A stretch of 64,000 nucleotides of DNA from CAWEQW01 sp963811365 (GTDB lineage Bacteria > Actinomycetota > Actinomycetes > Propionibacteriales > Nocardioidaceae), in the NCBI GenBank assembly GCA_963811365.1, contig CAWEQW010000002.1, positions 511,141 through 575,140 on the forward strand, given 5' to 3'. The notes under the pieces were generated by a model. The model saw only the letters and a program-made list of their open reading frames with translations. It was not told the DNA's origin and did not search any database. Position 1 is the stretch's first letter; every line of letters starts with the position of its first letter. Below are positions 1-7,949 of this stretch, piece after piece. A program made the position numbers and the translations under genes.

Positions 1-896
1 GGGCCGAGCCGGCGTCCACGTCGGCCGACGCGCCGACGGAAGTGATCCCGGGGCCGGCCGCGGCCGCGCCGACGTCGACCTCCGGCCGGCCGACCTCCAG
101 TCAGCCGACCTCCGGCCGGCCGGCCTCGCTGCCGACCGCGCCGACCCGGACCCTGCCGGCCTCGGAGCAGCGGCCGGTGCTGACGCCCGCACGCGAGCCG
201 TACCGCAGGCCGCCGGACCCGAGACCGGTCCACCCGACGCCGCCGGTGCCGGCCGGAGCCGGCTTCCCCGCCGCCTGGCGGCCGCCGGGCGGAACGGCGC
301 GGCTGCAGCGCGGGGCGGCCCTGTTCGGGCTCGCCGCGCTCGTCAGCCTCGGCTTCGCGCGAGCTCCCTACGTCTGCGTGCTGCTCCTCGCCCTGGCGAC
401 CCTGGCGGTGCGCACCTTCTCGTGGACCAGCGACTCGGTCCGGGTCCGGCGCTACCGGCGCGGTTCCGCCCGCTGGTACGACGGCGCGGTGGCCGTGCTC
501 AGCTCGCCCTGGTACCTGCTCGTCGCCACCGGAGGCACGGTCGTGCTGCTCGTCTGGGGGGTCGGCGTGGCGCTGGTCGTCGGGCTGGCGTACCTGCTGT
601 TCGGCCTCCCGCTGGTTCCCGGGCTCCTGGTGATGGGGGCAGCCCTCGCCCTCGCGACCTGGTGGGGCCCCGGCGCCCGGCGTGTCCGGCTGCCGGCGCG
701 GCGGGCCCTGCTGATGCTGGGCACCGGGGGCTACGCGGGCTGGGTGGCCGTCGCTGTGCTCGCCGTCGCGGCCGCCCTCTGCGCCTGGTTCCTGACCGAT
801 GCCGGGGTCACCTGGACGCCGCGGCCGGGAGCGCCCTGGCGGTCCGGGACGATGCTCGGCGACGTCCTGCACTGGCTCTCGACGGACCGGCCCTGA
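1..896 (+). CDS. C-terminal part of a multi-pass membrane protein, entering from the left edge
   Basis: The frame is open from base 3 to the TGA at 894-896, so the gene probably starts outside the window; an internal ATG at 42 is a less likely start because the same proline/threonine-rich sequence continues upstream of it. The first ~85 visible residues are a low-complexity Pro/Ser/Thr linker. After it come five or six hydrophobic segments (roughly residues 93-125, 152-210 and 226-252 counted from base 42) and a short tail. A Pro-rich linker before a membrane domain is seen in actinobacterial membrane-bound Ser/Thr kinases, but no kinase motif lies in the window, so function is not assigned. 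Confidence 0.6.
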   Translation, partial: AEPASTSADAPTEVIPGPAAAAPTSTSGRPTSSQPTSGRPASLPTAPTRTLPASEQRPVLTPAREPYRRPPDPRPVHPTPPVPAGAGFPAAWRPPGGTARLQRGAALFGLAALVSLGFARAPYVCVLLLALATLAVRTFSWTSDSVRVRRYRRGSARWYDGAVAVLSSPWYLLVATGGTVVLLVWGVGVALVVGLAYLLFGLPLVPGLLVMGAALALATWWGPGARRVRLPARRALLMLGTGGYAGWVAVAVLAVAAALCAWFLTDAGVTWTPRPGAPWRSGTMLGDVLHWLSTDRP

Positions 897-946
897 CGGA
901 CCGGCCCTGACAGACCGGCCCTGACAGACCGGCCCTGACGGACCGG
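881..946. repeat. 14-bp tandem repeat at the junction of two convergent genes
   Basis: Four complete copies of a 14-bp unit (ccctgacggaccgg, with g/a variation at one place) start at 891, 905, 919 and 933, preceded by a 10-base partial copy at 881. Each unit carries TGA, and the stop codon of the upstream gene lies in the first full copy. The array ends directly before the stop codon of the convergent patatin gene. It may be a slippage-prone tract; no hairpin with a T-run was seen. Confidence 0.85.
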
Positions 947-947
947 C

Positions 948-1781
948 TCAGCCGCCGTGCCACACCCGGGCGGCCTCCCCGGCCATCGCGGCGGCCTGCT
1001 CCAGCCCGGCGCGTGCAGCCTCGGGCCGCCGCGCGGGGTCGAGCAGGTTGCGGCCGAACGCCCGCAGTGCGGCGCGGTCCGGCCAGGTCGTGAAGGTGCG
1101 CGAGGCACCGGTGCGGCTCAGCTGCGCGGGGATCCGGTTCGCCCGGCTCGCCGACCGGGTCAGGGGCGCGACCACGACGACCGTGTCGGCGCCGGCGGCG
1201 AGGTCGGCGTTCGTGGCCGAGCGGACCCCGCCGTCGACGTACCGATGACCGTCGATCGGCACCGGTGGCCAGACCAGCGGCACCGCGCAGCTGGCAGCGA
1301 CGGCCTCGACCAGGTCGACCCCGGTGGTGCGGTCGAAGACCACGAGCTCCCCGGTGTCGGCGTCCACCGCGGTGACCCGCAGGTCGCGGTCGGGCCAGCG
1401 CTCCAGCGGGAGCCGGCTGCGGATCACCGCCACCCGAGCCTCCGGCGGCTCGGTCCGCGCGGCGAGCGCGGCCCGCCCGAGGCGGCGGCGCTTGGCGGCG
1501 TCCTCGCCTGGCCAGGCGTAGGCGGCCACCCATCGGGCGGCGGTCCACGGTCCGAACCGGGCTGCGACCTCGCCTCGGGGGTCCTCCAGCTGCGCGGCGT
1601 ACAGGTCGTCGAGGTCCCGGCCGCTCGTGAGCTGGGCGGCCACGACCGACCCGGCCGACGTACCGACGAGCACCTCGGCGTCCGAAAGGTCCACTCCGGA
1701 GTCGCGGAGCCCCTTGAGGATGCCGAGCTCCCAGGCGATCCCGGTGATGCCGCCGCCGCCCAGCACGAGTGCACGAGTCAT
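948..1781 (-). CDS. Patatin-like phospholipase family protein
   Basis: A 277-residue protein with the whole patatin signature. The glycine-rich oxyanion motif GGGGITG lies at residues 8-14, the nucleophile elbow GTSAG puts the catalytic serine at residue 42, and a DGG motif later supplies the aspartate of the Ser-Asp dyad. There is no signal peptide, so it probably acts in the cytoplasm as a lipid acyl hydrolase; the substrate cannot be told. The length is normal for short bacterial patatins. It stands alone, convergent with the membrane protein and divergent from cimA. Confidence 0.9.
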   Translation of the reverse strand: MTRALVLGGGGITGIAWELGILKGLRDSGVDLSDAEVLVGTSAGSVVAAQLTSGRDLDDLYAAQLEDPRGEVAARFGPWTAARWVAAYAWPGEDAAKRRRLGRAALAARTEPPEARVAVIRSRLPLERWPDRDLRVTAVDADTGELVVFDRTTGVDLVEAVAASCAVPLVWPPVPIDGHRYVDGGVRSATNADLAAGADTVVVVAPLTRSASRANRIPAQLSRTGASRTFTTWPDRAALRAFGRNLLDPARRPEAARAGLEQAAAMAGEAARVWHGG

Positions 1782-1832
1782 GGACTCGTTGTACCCCGCA
1801 CCTCGGACGGTCGCCCGGATCGCGAGACCTGG

Positions 1833-1861
1833 TTCCGGATGCCGGACACCCGTGGCAGACT
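1833..1861 (+). promoter_or_regulatory. Possible promoter for the cimA leader transcript
   Basis: CAGACT at 1856-1861 could be a -10 element. It lies seven bases before the GTG of the leader peptide, the spacing expected for a leaderless actinobacterial transcript. TTCCGG at 1833-1838, 17 bases upstream, is a weak -35 match. This is inference from spacing only. Confidence 0.3.
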
Positions 1862-1867
1862 CGAAGG

Positions 1868-1900
1868 GTGCAGCAGCGGAGCCGCATCATCATTCGCTAG
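1868..1900 (+). CDS. Leader peptide with three consecutive isoleucine codons (cimA attenuator)
   Basis: A ten-codon reading frame, GTG to TAG, encodes (M)QQRSRIIIR. The codons ATC ATC ATT at 1886-1894 form an uninterrupted run of three isoleucines just before the stop, and two hairpins follow at once, the second ending in five Ts. A run of codons for the pathway's end product ahead of a terminator is the hallmark of ribosome-mediated attenuation. The gene downstream makes citramalate, the first step of threonine-independent isoleucine synthesis. A ribosome-binding site is not obvious; the transcript may be leaderless. Confidence 0.75.
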   Translation: MQQRSRIIIR

Positions 1901-1950
1901 CGCGCCGGGCTCCGGCGCGCTGACCTCTCGTTCCCACGGGAGGTCTTTTT
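1899..1950 (+). terminator. Hairpin pair with intrinsic terminator: isoleucine attenuator of cimA
   Basis: First hairpin: a perfect 10-bp stem, 1899-1908 with 1912-1921, whose left arm begins inside the leader stop codon, so a ribosome on the Ile codons would cover it. Second hairpin: 1922-1930 with 1937-1945 (nine pairs, one G-U), six-base loop, then TTTTT at 1946-1950, a standard intrinsic terminator. A competing pair, CGGAGCC at 1877-1883 with GGCTCCG at 1908-1914, would exclude the first hairpin. No antiterminator that overlaps the terminator stem is obvious, so the exact switch is unresolved. Confidence 0.75.
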
Positions 1951-1992
1951 GTTGCCGGACCCGCTCCACGTCGCCGAGCCGCGAGGATCCCC

Positions 1993-3663
1993 GTGACCAG
2001 CCCAGCCAGCAGCCCAGGAAGCAGCCCACTCAGCGCCGACTTCCACGTCTACGACACGACCCTGCGCGACGGCGCGCAGCAGGAGGGCCTCAACCTCTCC
2101 GTCGCGGACAAGCTCACCATCGCCCGCCAGCTCGACGGGCTGGGGGTCGGCTACATCGAGGGCGGCTGGCCCGGCTCGAACCCCAAGGACACCGAGTTCT
2201 TCGCCCGGGCCCGCGACGAGCTGTCGCTGGCCAACGCCGAGCTGGCGGCGTTCGGCGCCACCCGGCGCGCCGGCGTCAGGGCCGCGGACGACCCGCTGGT
2301 GGCCGCGCTCCGCGACAGCGGGGCCTCGGTCGTGACGCTGGTGGCGAAGTCCCACGACCGGCACGTCGAGCTGGCGCTGCGCACCACGCTGGCGGAGAAC
2401 CTCGCGATGGTGCGGGACACCGTCGCGCACCTGCGCGCCGAGGGCCAGCGGGTCTTCCTGGACGCGGAGCACTTCTTCGACGGCTACCGGGCCAACCGCG
2501 ACTACGCCCTCGAGGTGCTCCGCACCGCGTCCGAGGCGGGGGCCGAGGTGGTCGCGCTGTGCGACACCAACGGCGGGATGCTGCCGCCCTGGGTCGGCGA
2601 CGTCGTGCACGACGTGCTGGAGACCACCGGGGCGCGGGTCGGCATCCACTGCCACAACGACACCGGCTGCGCCGTGGCGAACACCCTGGCCGCGGTCGAG
2701 GCGGGGGCCAGCCACGTGCAGGGCACGCTCAACGGGTACGGCGAGCGCACCGGCAACGCGGACCTCGTCACCGTGGTGGCCAACCTGGAGCTCAAGCTGG
2801 ACCGGCGGGTGCTCCCCCCGACGGCGCTGCGCGAGGCCACCCGGATCGCCCATGCGGTCGCGGAGGTCACCAACGTGCCGCCCGCGTCCCGGCAGCCGTA
2901 CGTCGGCGTCTCGGCGTTCGCGCACAAGGCCGGCCTGCACGCGAGCGCGATCAAGGTGGACCCGGACCTCTACCAGCACATGGACCCGATGCTCGTCGGC
3001 AACGACATGCGGCTGCTGGTCTCCGACATGGCCGGCCGGGCCAGCATCGAGCTCAAGGGCCGCGAGCTCGGGTTCGACCTCGGCGGCGACGGTGACCGTG
3101 CCCTGGTCACCCGGATCACCGACCGGGTCAAGGAGCTGGAGTCGCGCGGCTACACCTTCGAGGCCGCGGACGCCTCGTTCGAGCTGCTCCTCTCCGAGGA
3201 GGTCGAGGGGGTCCGCCCGTCGTACTTCGAGGTCGAGTCGTGGCGGGTGATCACCGACTCCACGCCCGGTGACGAGGCGCTCTCGGAGGCGACGATCAAG
3301 CTGCGCGCCGGCGGCGCCCGGATCATCACCACAGGCGAGGGAAACGGGCCGGTGAACGCGCTCGACCACGCGCTCCGCGAGGCGATCGGCCAGGCCTATC
3401 CCGAGGTGGCGAAGTTCGAGCTGATCGACTACAAGGTGCGGATCCTCGACCAGGGCCACGGCACCGACGCGGTCATCCGGGTGCTGATCGAGACCACCGA
3501 CGGCACCGGCTCCTGGGTGACGGTCGGCGTCGGGCACAACGTCATCGAGGCGTCCTGGGGCGCGCTCGTGGACGCGGTGACCTTCGGCCTGCGGCGCAAC
3601 GGCGCCGGGACCGAGCCGGTGAGCGCAGCGGCCGGCGCCCCGCCTCAGCGCAGCCCGAGGTAG
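1993..3663 (+). CDS. cimA: (R)-citramalate synthase
   Basis: The 556-residue protein joins pyruvate and acetyl-CoA to (R)-citramalate, opening the threonine-independent route to 2-oxobutyrate and isoleucine. The N-terminal TIM-barrel HMGL domain begins with DTTLRDGAQQEG near residue 18, has the metal-binding HCHND motif near residue 220, and ends near residue 300. A C-terminal LeuA-type regulatory domain (about 400-530) fits feedback control by isoleucine. The long form with the QQEG variant separates it from 2-isopropylmalate synthase. The GTG start follows a GAGGAT ribosome-binding site. The 3' end overlaps the convergent M23 gene by 19 bases. Expression is probably governed by the upstream attenuator. 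Confidence 0.93.
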   Translation: MTSPASSPGSSPLSADFHVYDTTLRDGAQQEGLNLSVADKLTIARQLDGLGVGYIEGGWPGSNPKDTEFFARARDELSLANAELAAFGATRRAGVRAADDPLVAALRDSGASVVTLVAKSHDRHVELALRTTLAENLAMVRDTVAHLRAEGQRVFLDAEHFFDGYRANRDYALEVLRTASEAGAEVVALCDTNGGMLPPWVGDVVHDVLETTGARVGIHCHNDTGCAVANTLAAVEAGASHVQGTLNGYGERTGNADLVTVVANLELKLDRRVLPPTALREATRIAHAVAEVTNVPPASRQPYVGVSAFAHKAGLHASAIKVDPDLYQHMDPMLVGNDMRLLVSDMAGRASIELKGRELGFDLGGDGDRALVTRITDRVKELESRGYTFEAADASFELLLSEEVEGVRPSYFEVESWRVITDSTPGDEALSEATIKLRAGGARIITTGEGNGPVNALDHALREAIGQAYPEVAKFELIDYKVRILDQGHGTDAVIRVLIETTDGTGSWVTVGVGHNVIEASWGALVDAVTFGLRRNGAGTEPVSAAAGAPPQRSPR

Positions 3664-4376
3664 CGCGCCGGGTCCACGGCGGACAGGTAGCCGTCTCCTG
3701 CGGGCCGCACCTCGAAGTGCAGGTGGCAGCCGTCCGGCGCGCCCGCGTCCGAGGCCCGGGCCACCGGCTCGCCGCGGCGGACCCGCTGCCCCGGACGCAC
3801 GAGCACCCGGCGCGCGTGCCCGATGAGCACGTCCACCCCGTCGTGCCGGAGCCGGAACGCGTGCGCGCCGTACGCCGGTCCGGGCGAGCCGGGCGACGTC
3901 GGCTCCACGACCCGCCCCGGCAGCCCGGCGTACAGCAGCGTGCCGCAGCGCATCGCGACGTCGATGCCGTGGTGGAACCCCTCGTGGCCCGGGCAGCGGG
4001 GGTCCGCGGCGTACCACGGTGCGCGGGTGCAGCCGAAGCCCACCATCACCCGGTGCCGTCCGGCGAACCACGCGGAGCGGTACCACCGGTGGTCGCTCGC
4101 GAAGAACCTCCAGCGCGGGTCCGGCTGCCGCAGGTCACCCGGAACCGTGGACGCGGTGGCCGTCGGGGCCGAGGCCGAGGCCGAGGCCGGGGCCGGGGCC
4201 GGGGCCGAGTGGACAGGGGCCGAGCGGACAGGGGAGGGCACGGCCGGCGAGGCGCGCGGCGACGGTGGTCTCGAGGGTGCGGCCGACGGGCCCGTGGAGC
4301 GGGCCTCGGACGCCGTGCTGCAGCCCGAGACGGCCAGCACGCCCGCGACCACGAGGGTGGCGACCGTGCGGGACAT
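3645..4376 (-). CDS. M23-family (LytM-type) metallopeptidase lipoprotein
   Basis: From the ATG at 4376 the protein opens with a lipoprotein signal ending in the lipobox VSGC, then a Pro/Ala/Thr linker of about 60 residues, then an M23 domain. The zinc and catalytic motifs are visible: HGID (the HxxxD pair), the HAR loop and HLHFEV near the C terminus. It is expected to be anchored outside the membrane and to cut peptidoglycan cross-links or serve as a wall adaptor. A GTG at 4409 would add eleven residues before the signal and is less likely. The linker DNA holds short (gcc)gag-type repeats at 4165-4210. Confidence 0.88.
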   Translation of the reverse strand: MSRTVATLVVAGVLAVSGCSTASEARSTGPSAAPSRPPSPRASPAVPSPVRSAPVHSAPAPAPASASASAPTATASTVPGDLRQPDPRWRFFASDHRWYRSAWFAGRHRVMVGFGCTRAPWYAADPRCPGHEGFHHGIDVAMRCGTLLYAGLPGRVVEPTSPGSPGPAYGAHAFRLRHDGVDVLIGHARRVLVRPGQRVRRGEPVARASDAGAPDGCHLHFEVRPAGDGYLSAVDPARYLGLR

Positions 4377-4450
4377 GCGCCGGAGTCTATGGCCCGGGAG
4401 GGCCACCACCGGGCCACCTGACCCAGGGACCGACCCCGTAGGTTCAGGTC

Positions 4451-5870
4451 ATGAGCGATCTCCACGACCTGACCGCCCTCGAGCAGGCCGCCGCGCTGCG
4501 GGCGCGGGAGGTGTCGTCGCCGGAGCTCGTCGAGCACCACCTCGCCCGGGTCGCGGAGCTCTCGGACACCGTCGGCGCCTTCGTGACGGTCACCGCCGAC
4601 CGGGCCCGGGCCGGTGCGCGCGCCGCACAACGTCGGGTCGACGAGGGAGGCCCTGCCGCCGTTCCTGGGGGTGCCCACCGCGGTCAAGGACCTGCAACTC
4701 ACCGCCGGGGTCCGCACCACGTTCGGCTCCGCGGTCTGGGGCGACTACGTGCCCGACGTCTCCGACGAGGTGGTGCTCCGGCTCGAGCGAGCCGGCTTCG
4801 TCAGCCTCGGCAAGACCAGCACGCCGGAGCTCGGGTCGCCCTGCTACACCGAGCCGGACGTGGCGCCGCCGGCGCGGACACCGTGGGACCTCGACCGGAT
4901 GGCCGGTGGCTCCAGTGGCGGGGCCGCCGCCGCCGTCGCGGCCGGGCTCGTGCCTGTCGCGCAGGGCTCCGACGGTGGCGGGTCGATCCGGATCCCGGCG
5001 AGCTGTTGCGGCCTGGTGGGCCTGAAGACCACCCGCGGAAGGGTCAGCGGTGCGCCGGTGTACGGCGACCCGGTCGGCCTCGGGGTCGCCGGACCGTTGG
5101 CCCGCACGGTCCGCGACGCCGCTGCACTGCTCGACGTGATGGCCGGTCGGTCGGTGGGCGACCCGACCTGGGCGCCCGGGCTTCCCGCGGGACAGCGGTG
5201 GCTGGACTGGTGCGACCGCGACCCCGGCCGGCTGCGGGTCGCCCGGTTCGCGACCCCGGTGATCGCCGACGCGCCGATCCACGAGGAGTGCCTGCGCGGC
5301 TACGAGCGGGCGAGCTCGCTGCTGGAGGAGCTGGGCCACGACGTCGAGGAGGTGGCCGTGCCGCTGCCGCCCGAGGCGGTCCCGACGTTCGAGACCTGCT
5401 GGGCGGTGCTCACCGGCCCTCGGTGGAGGCCCCGCCCGACGCCGAGCACCTGCTGCGACCGCTGACCCGGTGGCTGCAGGAGCGCGGGCGGGCGGTGTCC
5501 GGGCCGGCGTTCGGCGTCGCGGTCGGCGAGCTGCGGCGGGTCGCCGCACGTGCGCTGGCCGAGCTGGCGCCGTACGACCTGGTGCTGACGCCGACGCTGG
5601 CCCAGCCCCCGCTGCGGGTCGGCGAGATCCGCGACGACGCCGACCCGGCGCGCGACTTCGAGAACCAGAAGGCGTTCACCCCCTGGACGTCGGCGTGGAA
5701 CGTCACCGGGATGCCCGCGGTCTCCCTGCCCGCTGCACCGCACGCCCGACGGTCTGCCGGTCGGGGTGATGCTCGCTGCGCGACCCGCCGAGGAGCACGT
5801 CCTGCTCGCCGCGGCGGCACAGCTCGAGGCCGCCGCGCCGTGGGGCGACCGGCACCCGGCGTGCTGGTGA
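4451..5870 (+). CDS. Amidase signature family protein, interrupted by three frameshifts
   Basis: The product (about 470 residues if the frame is restored) is an amidase-signature hydrolase. The Ser-cisSer-Lys machinery is visible: AVKD for the lysine, GGSSGG, and GSDGGGSIRIPAS for the nucleophile. C-terminal family features (TPTLAQPP, NVTGMPAVSLP) are also present. The frame changes near 4650, 5420 and 5735, each time within a GC-rich run, while the protein alignment continues, so these look like missing or extra single bases. The substrate is unknown. The ATG follows a weak ribosome-binding site and lies divergent from the M23 gene. Confidence 0.8.
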
Positions 5871-5877
5871 GCGGCCG

Positions 5878-6067
5878 CTACACCAGCGCGCAGCGCGAGC
5901 ACCGGGCAGGAGCGCACCGCCTCGCGGGCCAGCCCGAGCAGCGCGTCCGGCACCTCGCCCACCACCGGATAGCCCCACTCGTCGAGGGAGACGGCCTCGG
6001 GCAGGACCTCGAAGCAGAGGCCGCGGCCCCGGCAGGCCGGCCAGTCGACGCGCAGCCGGGCGGTCAC
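5878..6067 (-). CDS. Small ferredoxin (three-cysteine type)
   Basis: A short protein of about 62 residues with CRGRGLC and a later SCP, the C-x5-C...CP pattern of single-cluster 3Fe-4S ferredoxins common in actinobacteria. The GTG at 6067 overlaps the stop of the NuoF-like gene by four bases (GTGA), so the two are translationally coupled. The in-frame reading runs past the expected end, and a TAG one base out of frame at 5878-5880 is probably the real stop, implying one more base error. It is the likely electron partner of the preceding flavo/iron-sulfur protein. Confidence 0.75.
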
Positions 6068-7359
6068 TGGTGCACCCCGGTCAGGACCCGCGGAGCCGGC
6101 AGGTGGCTGCACGACCCGCGGCCGTGCTGCTCGACCTCGGCCGGGAAGGCGGCGAGGAGCGAGCGCACCAGCCGAGCGGTTCCGTCCGGGTGCGCGCACG
6201 CGCCGCGTCGCTCCACGAGCCTGCAGAGCTCGGCCACCCGGTCGGTGCCGTCCTCGCCACGGGCAACGCGCCCGACCGCGTCGGCCAGTGCGGGAAGCCC
6301 GTTGAGGCAGGGCCCGCAGCGGCCCGCGGACTGGCCGGCCAGGTAGCGCACCAGCCGGGCCGTCCGGGCGACCGGGCAGTCGTCGTCGGGCAGCGGCAGG
6401 ACCACGCCGGCGCCGAGCGCCAGCCCGGCCTGCGCCATGTCGTCGCGGCAGACCCGCAACGCGGACAGCGTCCCAGGCGCCGCCCACGTGCCGTGGTAGC
6501 CGCCGACCAGGACGGGGCGGTCCAGCAGCCCTGCGGGCAGTACCTCCGACCACGGCGTGCCGGTGCGGACCTCGGCCACCTCCGGACGCCCGGTGTCGCC
6601 GGACACCGTCGAGCAGCACGGTGTCCGCGCCGCGTCCCGGGTCGGTCGCGAGCAGGGCGACGTGCGCGAAGGTCTCGGCGTTCGACGAGCAGCGTGGGCC
6701 GGCCGTGCAACCCGTCCACGGCCTCGGGACGCCAGCCGGTCACGGGCAGGTTCGCGACGCCCGGACAGCAGCTCGACGACCGCTCGTGCCTGCCCGGCGA
6801 CGAACCGCGGGTCGGCGGTGTGCGTCCGGAACCGCAGCCGCGGCCGGCCCTGGGCGCGCTCGTCGACCGCGTCCCGGATCACCTGGCCCACGCCGGCCCG
6901 CTCCCCGGGGAGCACCACGTGCACCTCCCGGGCTCCCAGGGCCCGGGCGACCGCGGCGGCGCCGTCGAGCACGAGGTGCGGCCGGGTGAGGGCGAGCGCG
7001 GCGTCCTTGAAGCTGGCCGGCTCGCCCTCGGCGAGGTTCACGACCACCACGGGTCGGCCGCCCGCGCCGGCCGCGGCCCGGAGCTTGCGTGCGAAGGGGA
7101 AGCCTGCGCCGCCCCGGCCGCGCAGGTCCACCTCGTCGAGCCGGTCGAGCAGCTCCTCGAGGCTCGCCTCCGGCTCCGGCACGACCCGCCTGTGGGCGGC
7201 GAGCCGGGGGCCTGCCGCCGGCCCGAGGAGCAGGTCCGGTCCGGCGTGCACCCGCACCATCGGGCCGCTTCCGGGCGCGAACGGCTGGACCAGCGCCGAG
7301 TCGCCGCCGACCGCGCCCCGTCCGGCGCGCCGCTGTGCCGGCCGCTGCGACCGCCTCAC
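6064..7359 (-). CDS. NuoF-like NADH dehydrogenase subunit (FMN/4Fe-4S), frameshifted
   Basis: The sequence contains the NuoF core: RGRGGAGFPFARK for FMN/NADH binding, the NLAEGEPASFKD segment, a VGGYHGTW SLBB-like part, and the C-terminal iron-sulfur region SAGRCGPCLNG followed by a later Cys. The expected product is about 430 residues, oxidising NAD(P)H and passing electrons on. The frame changes two or three times between 6600 and 6760; both flanks align without gaps, which suggests base errors. The GTG at 7359 overlaps the stop of the heme protein gene by four bases. It lacks the rest of complex I, so it is a stand-alone module feeding the ferredoxin or the heme protein. Confidence 0.8.
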   Translation of the reverse strand: MRRSQRPAQRRAGRGAVGGDSALVQPFAPGSGPMVRVHAGPDLLLGPAAGPRLAAHRRVVPEPEASLEELLDRLDEVDLRGRGGAGFPFARKLRAAAGAGGRPVVVVNLAEGEPASFKDAALALTRPHLVLDGAAAVARALGAREVHVVLPGERAGVGQVIRDAVDERAQGRPRLRFRTHTADPRFVAGQARAVVELLSGRREPARDRLASRGRGRVARPAHAARRTPRPSRTSPCSRPTRDAARTPCCSTVSGDTGRPEVAEVRTGTPWSEVLPAGLLDRPVLVGGYHGTWAAPGTLSALRVCRDDMAQAGLALGAGVVLPLPDDDCPVARTARLVRYLAGQSAGRCGPCLNGLPALADAVGRVARGEDGTDRVAELCRLVERRGACAHPDGTARLVRSLLAAFPAEVEQHGRGSCSHLPAPRVLTGVHQ

Positions 7360-7949
7360 TGCTCGGCTCCTGCCGGGACGAGCGCGGTGGGGACCGGCAG
7401 TGCCCGGCGGCGACGGGTCTGCGTCACGGCGAGCCCGACGAGCCGCAGCAGGACGGCCAGCGCCACAGAGCCGATGCAGGCCACGGTGAGCCACCGGCCG
7501 GCGGGCGTGCCGGCGTCGGTGCCGATGCCCAGTCCGTGGGCGAGCGAGGCCGCCCACGCGACGTAGGCCAGCAGGTGCACGACGCGCCAGCGACGGTGCG
7601 GCATCCGGGTCCGGAGCAGGCTGGTCACCGCGACCACCGCGATCACGTCCAGCGCAGCGGTTCCGAGCGAGAGCCACAGCGGGCGGTACGTCGCTCCGAA
7701 GGGCACCACGGCCTGCCACCACCGGATGTCGACGTAGCTGTCGATGACGGCGGACGTCACGTGCGCTCCCAGGAGCACCACCGCCACCAGGCTGAGGTTG
7801 CGGTGCAGCGCCTGGCTGAGGAACCGGGGAACCAGCCTGCCCGGGCGCTCGCCGGCGGCGAGCACGCCGAGCAGCACGGTCGTGGTCAGCAGCACGATCA
7901 GCACCACGCCGGTCCCTCGGTTCGCGAACCAGAGCACGGGTGAGGTCAT
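7356..7949 (-). CDS. Ferric-reductase-like transmembrane heme protein
   Basis: A 197-residue integral membrane protein with five or six hydrophobic helices and a basic, cytoplasmic-looking tail. Histidines in the second and third helices (ALHRN, LGAHVTS) and in a later pair (RVVHLLA, LAHGLG) match the spacing for two b-type hemes across the membrane in the ferric-reductase/YedZ-like fold. It overlaps ApbE by four bases (ATGA) and the NuoF-like gene by four bases (GTGA). The arrangement suggests electron transfer between cytoplasmic NAD(P)H and an extracytoplasmic flavin or acceptor. Confidence 0.8.
   Translation of the reverse strand: MTSPVLWFANRGTGVVLIVLLTTTVLLGVLAAGERPGRLVPRFLSQALHRNLSLVAVVLLGAHVTSAVIDSYVDIRWWQAVVPFGATYRPLWLSLGTAALDVIAVVAVTSLLRTRMPHRRWRVVHLLAYVAWAASLAHGLGIGTDAGTPAGRWLTVACIGSVALAVLLRLVGLAVTQTRRRRALPVPTALVPAGAEQ

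Noticed and set aside
1899..1945. A T-box or metabolite riboswitch in front of cimA
   Set aside because: No T-box bulge sequence or specifier structure is present and the region is too short; the Ile-codon leader explains the structure better.
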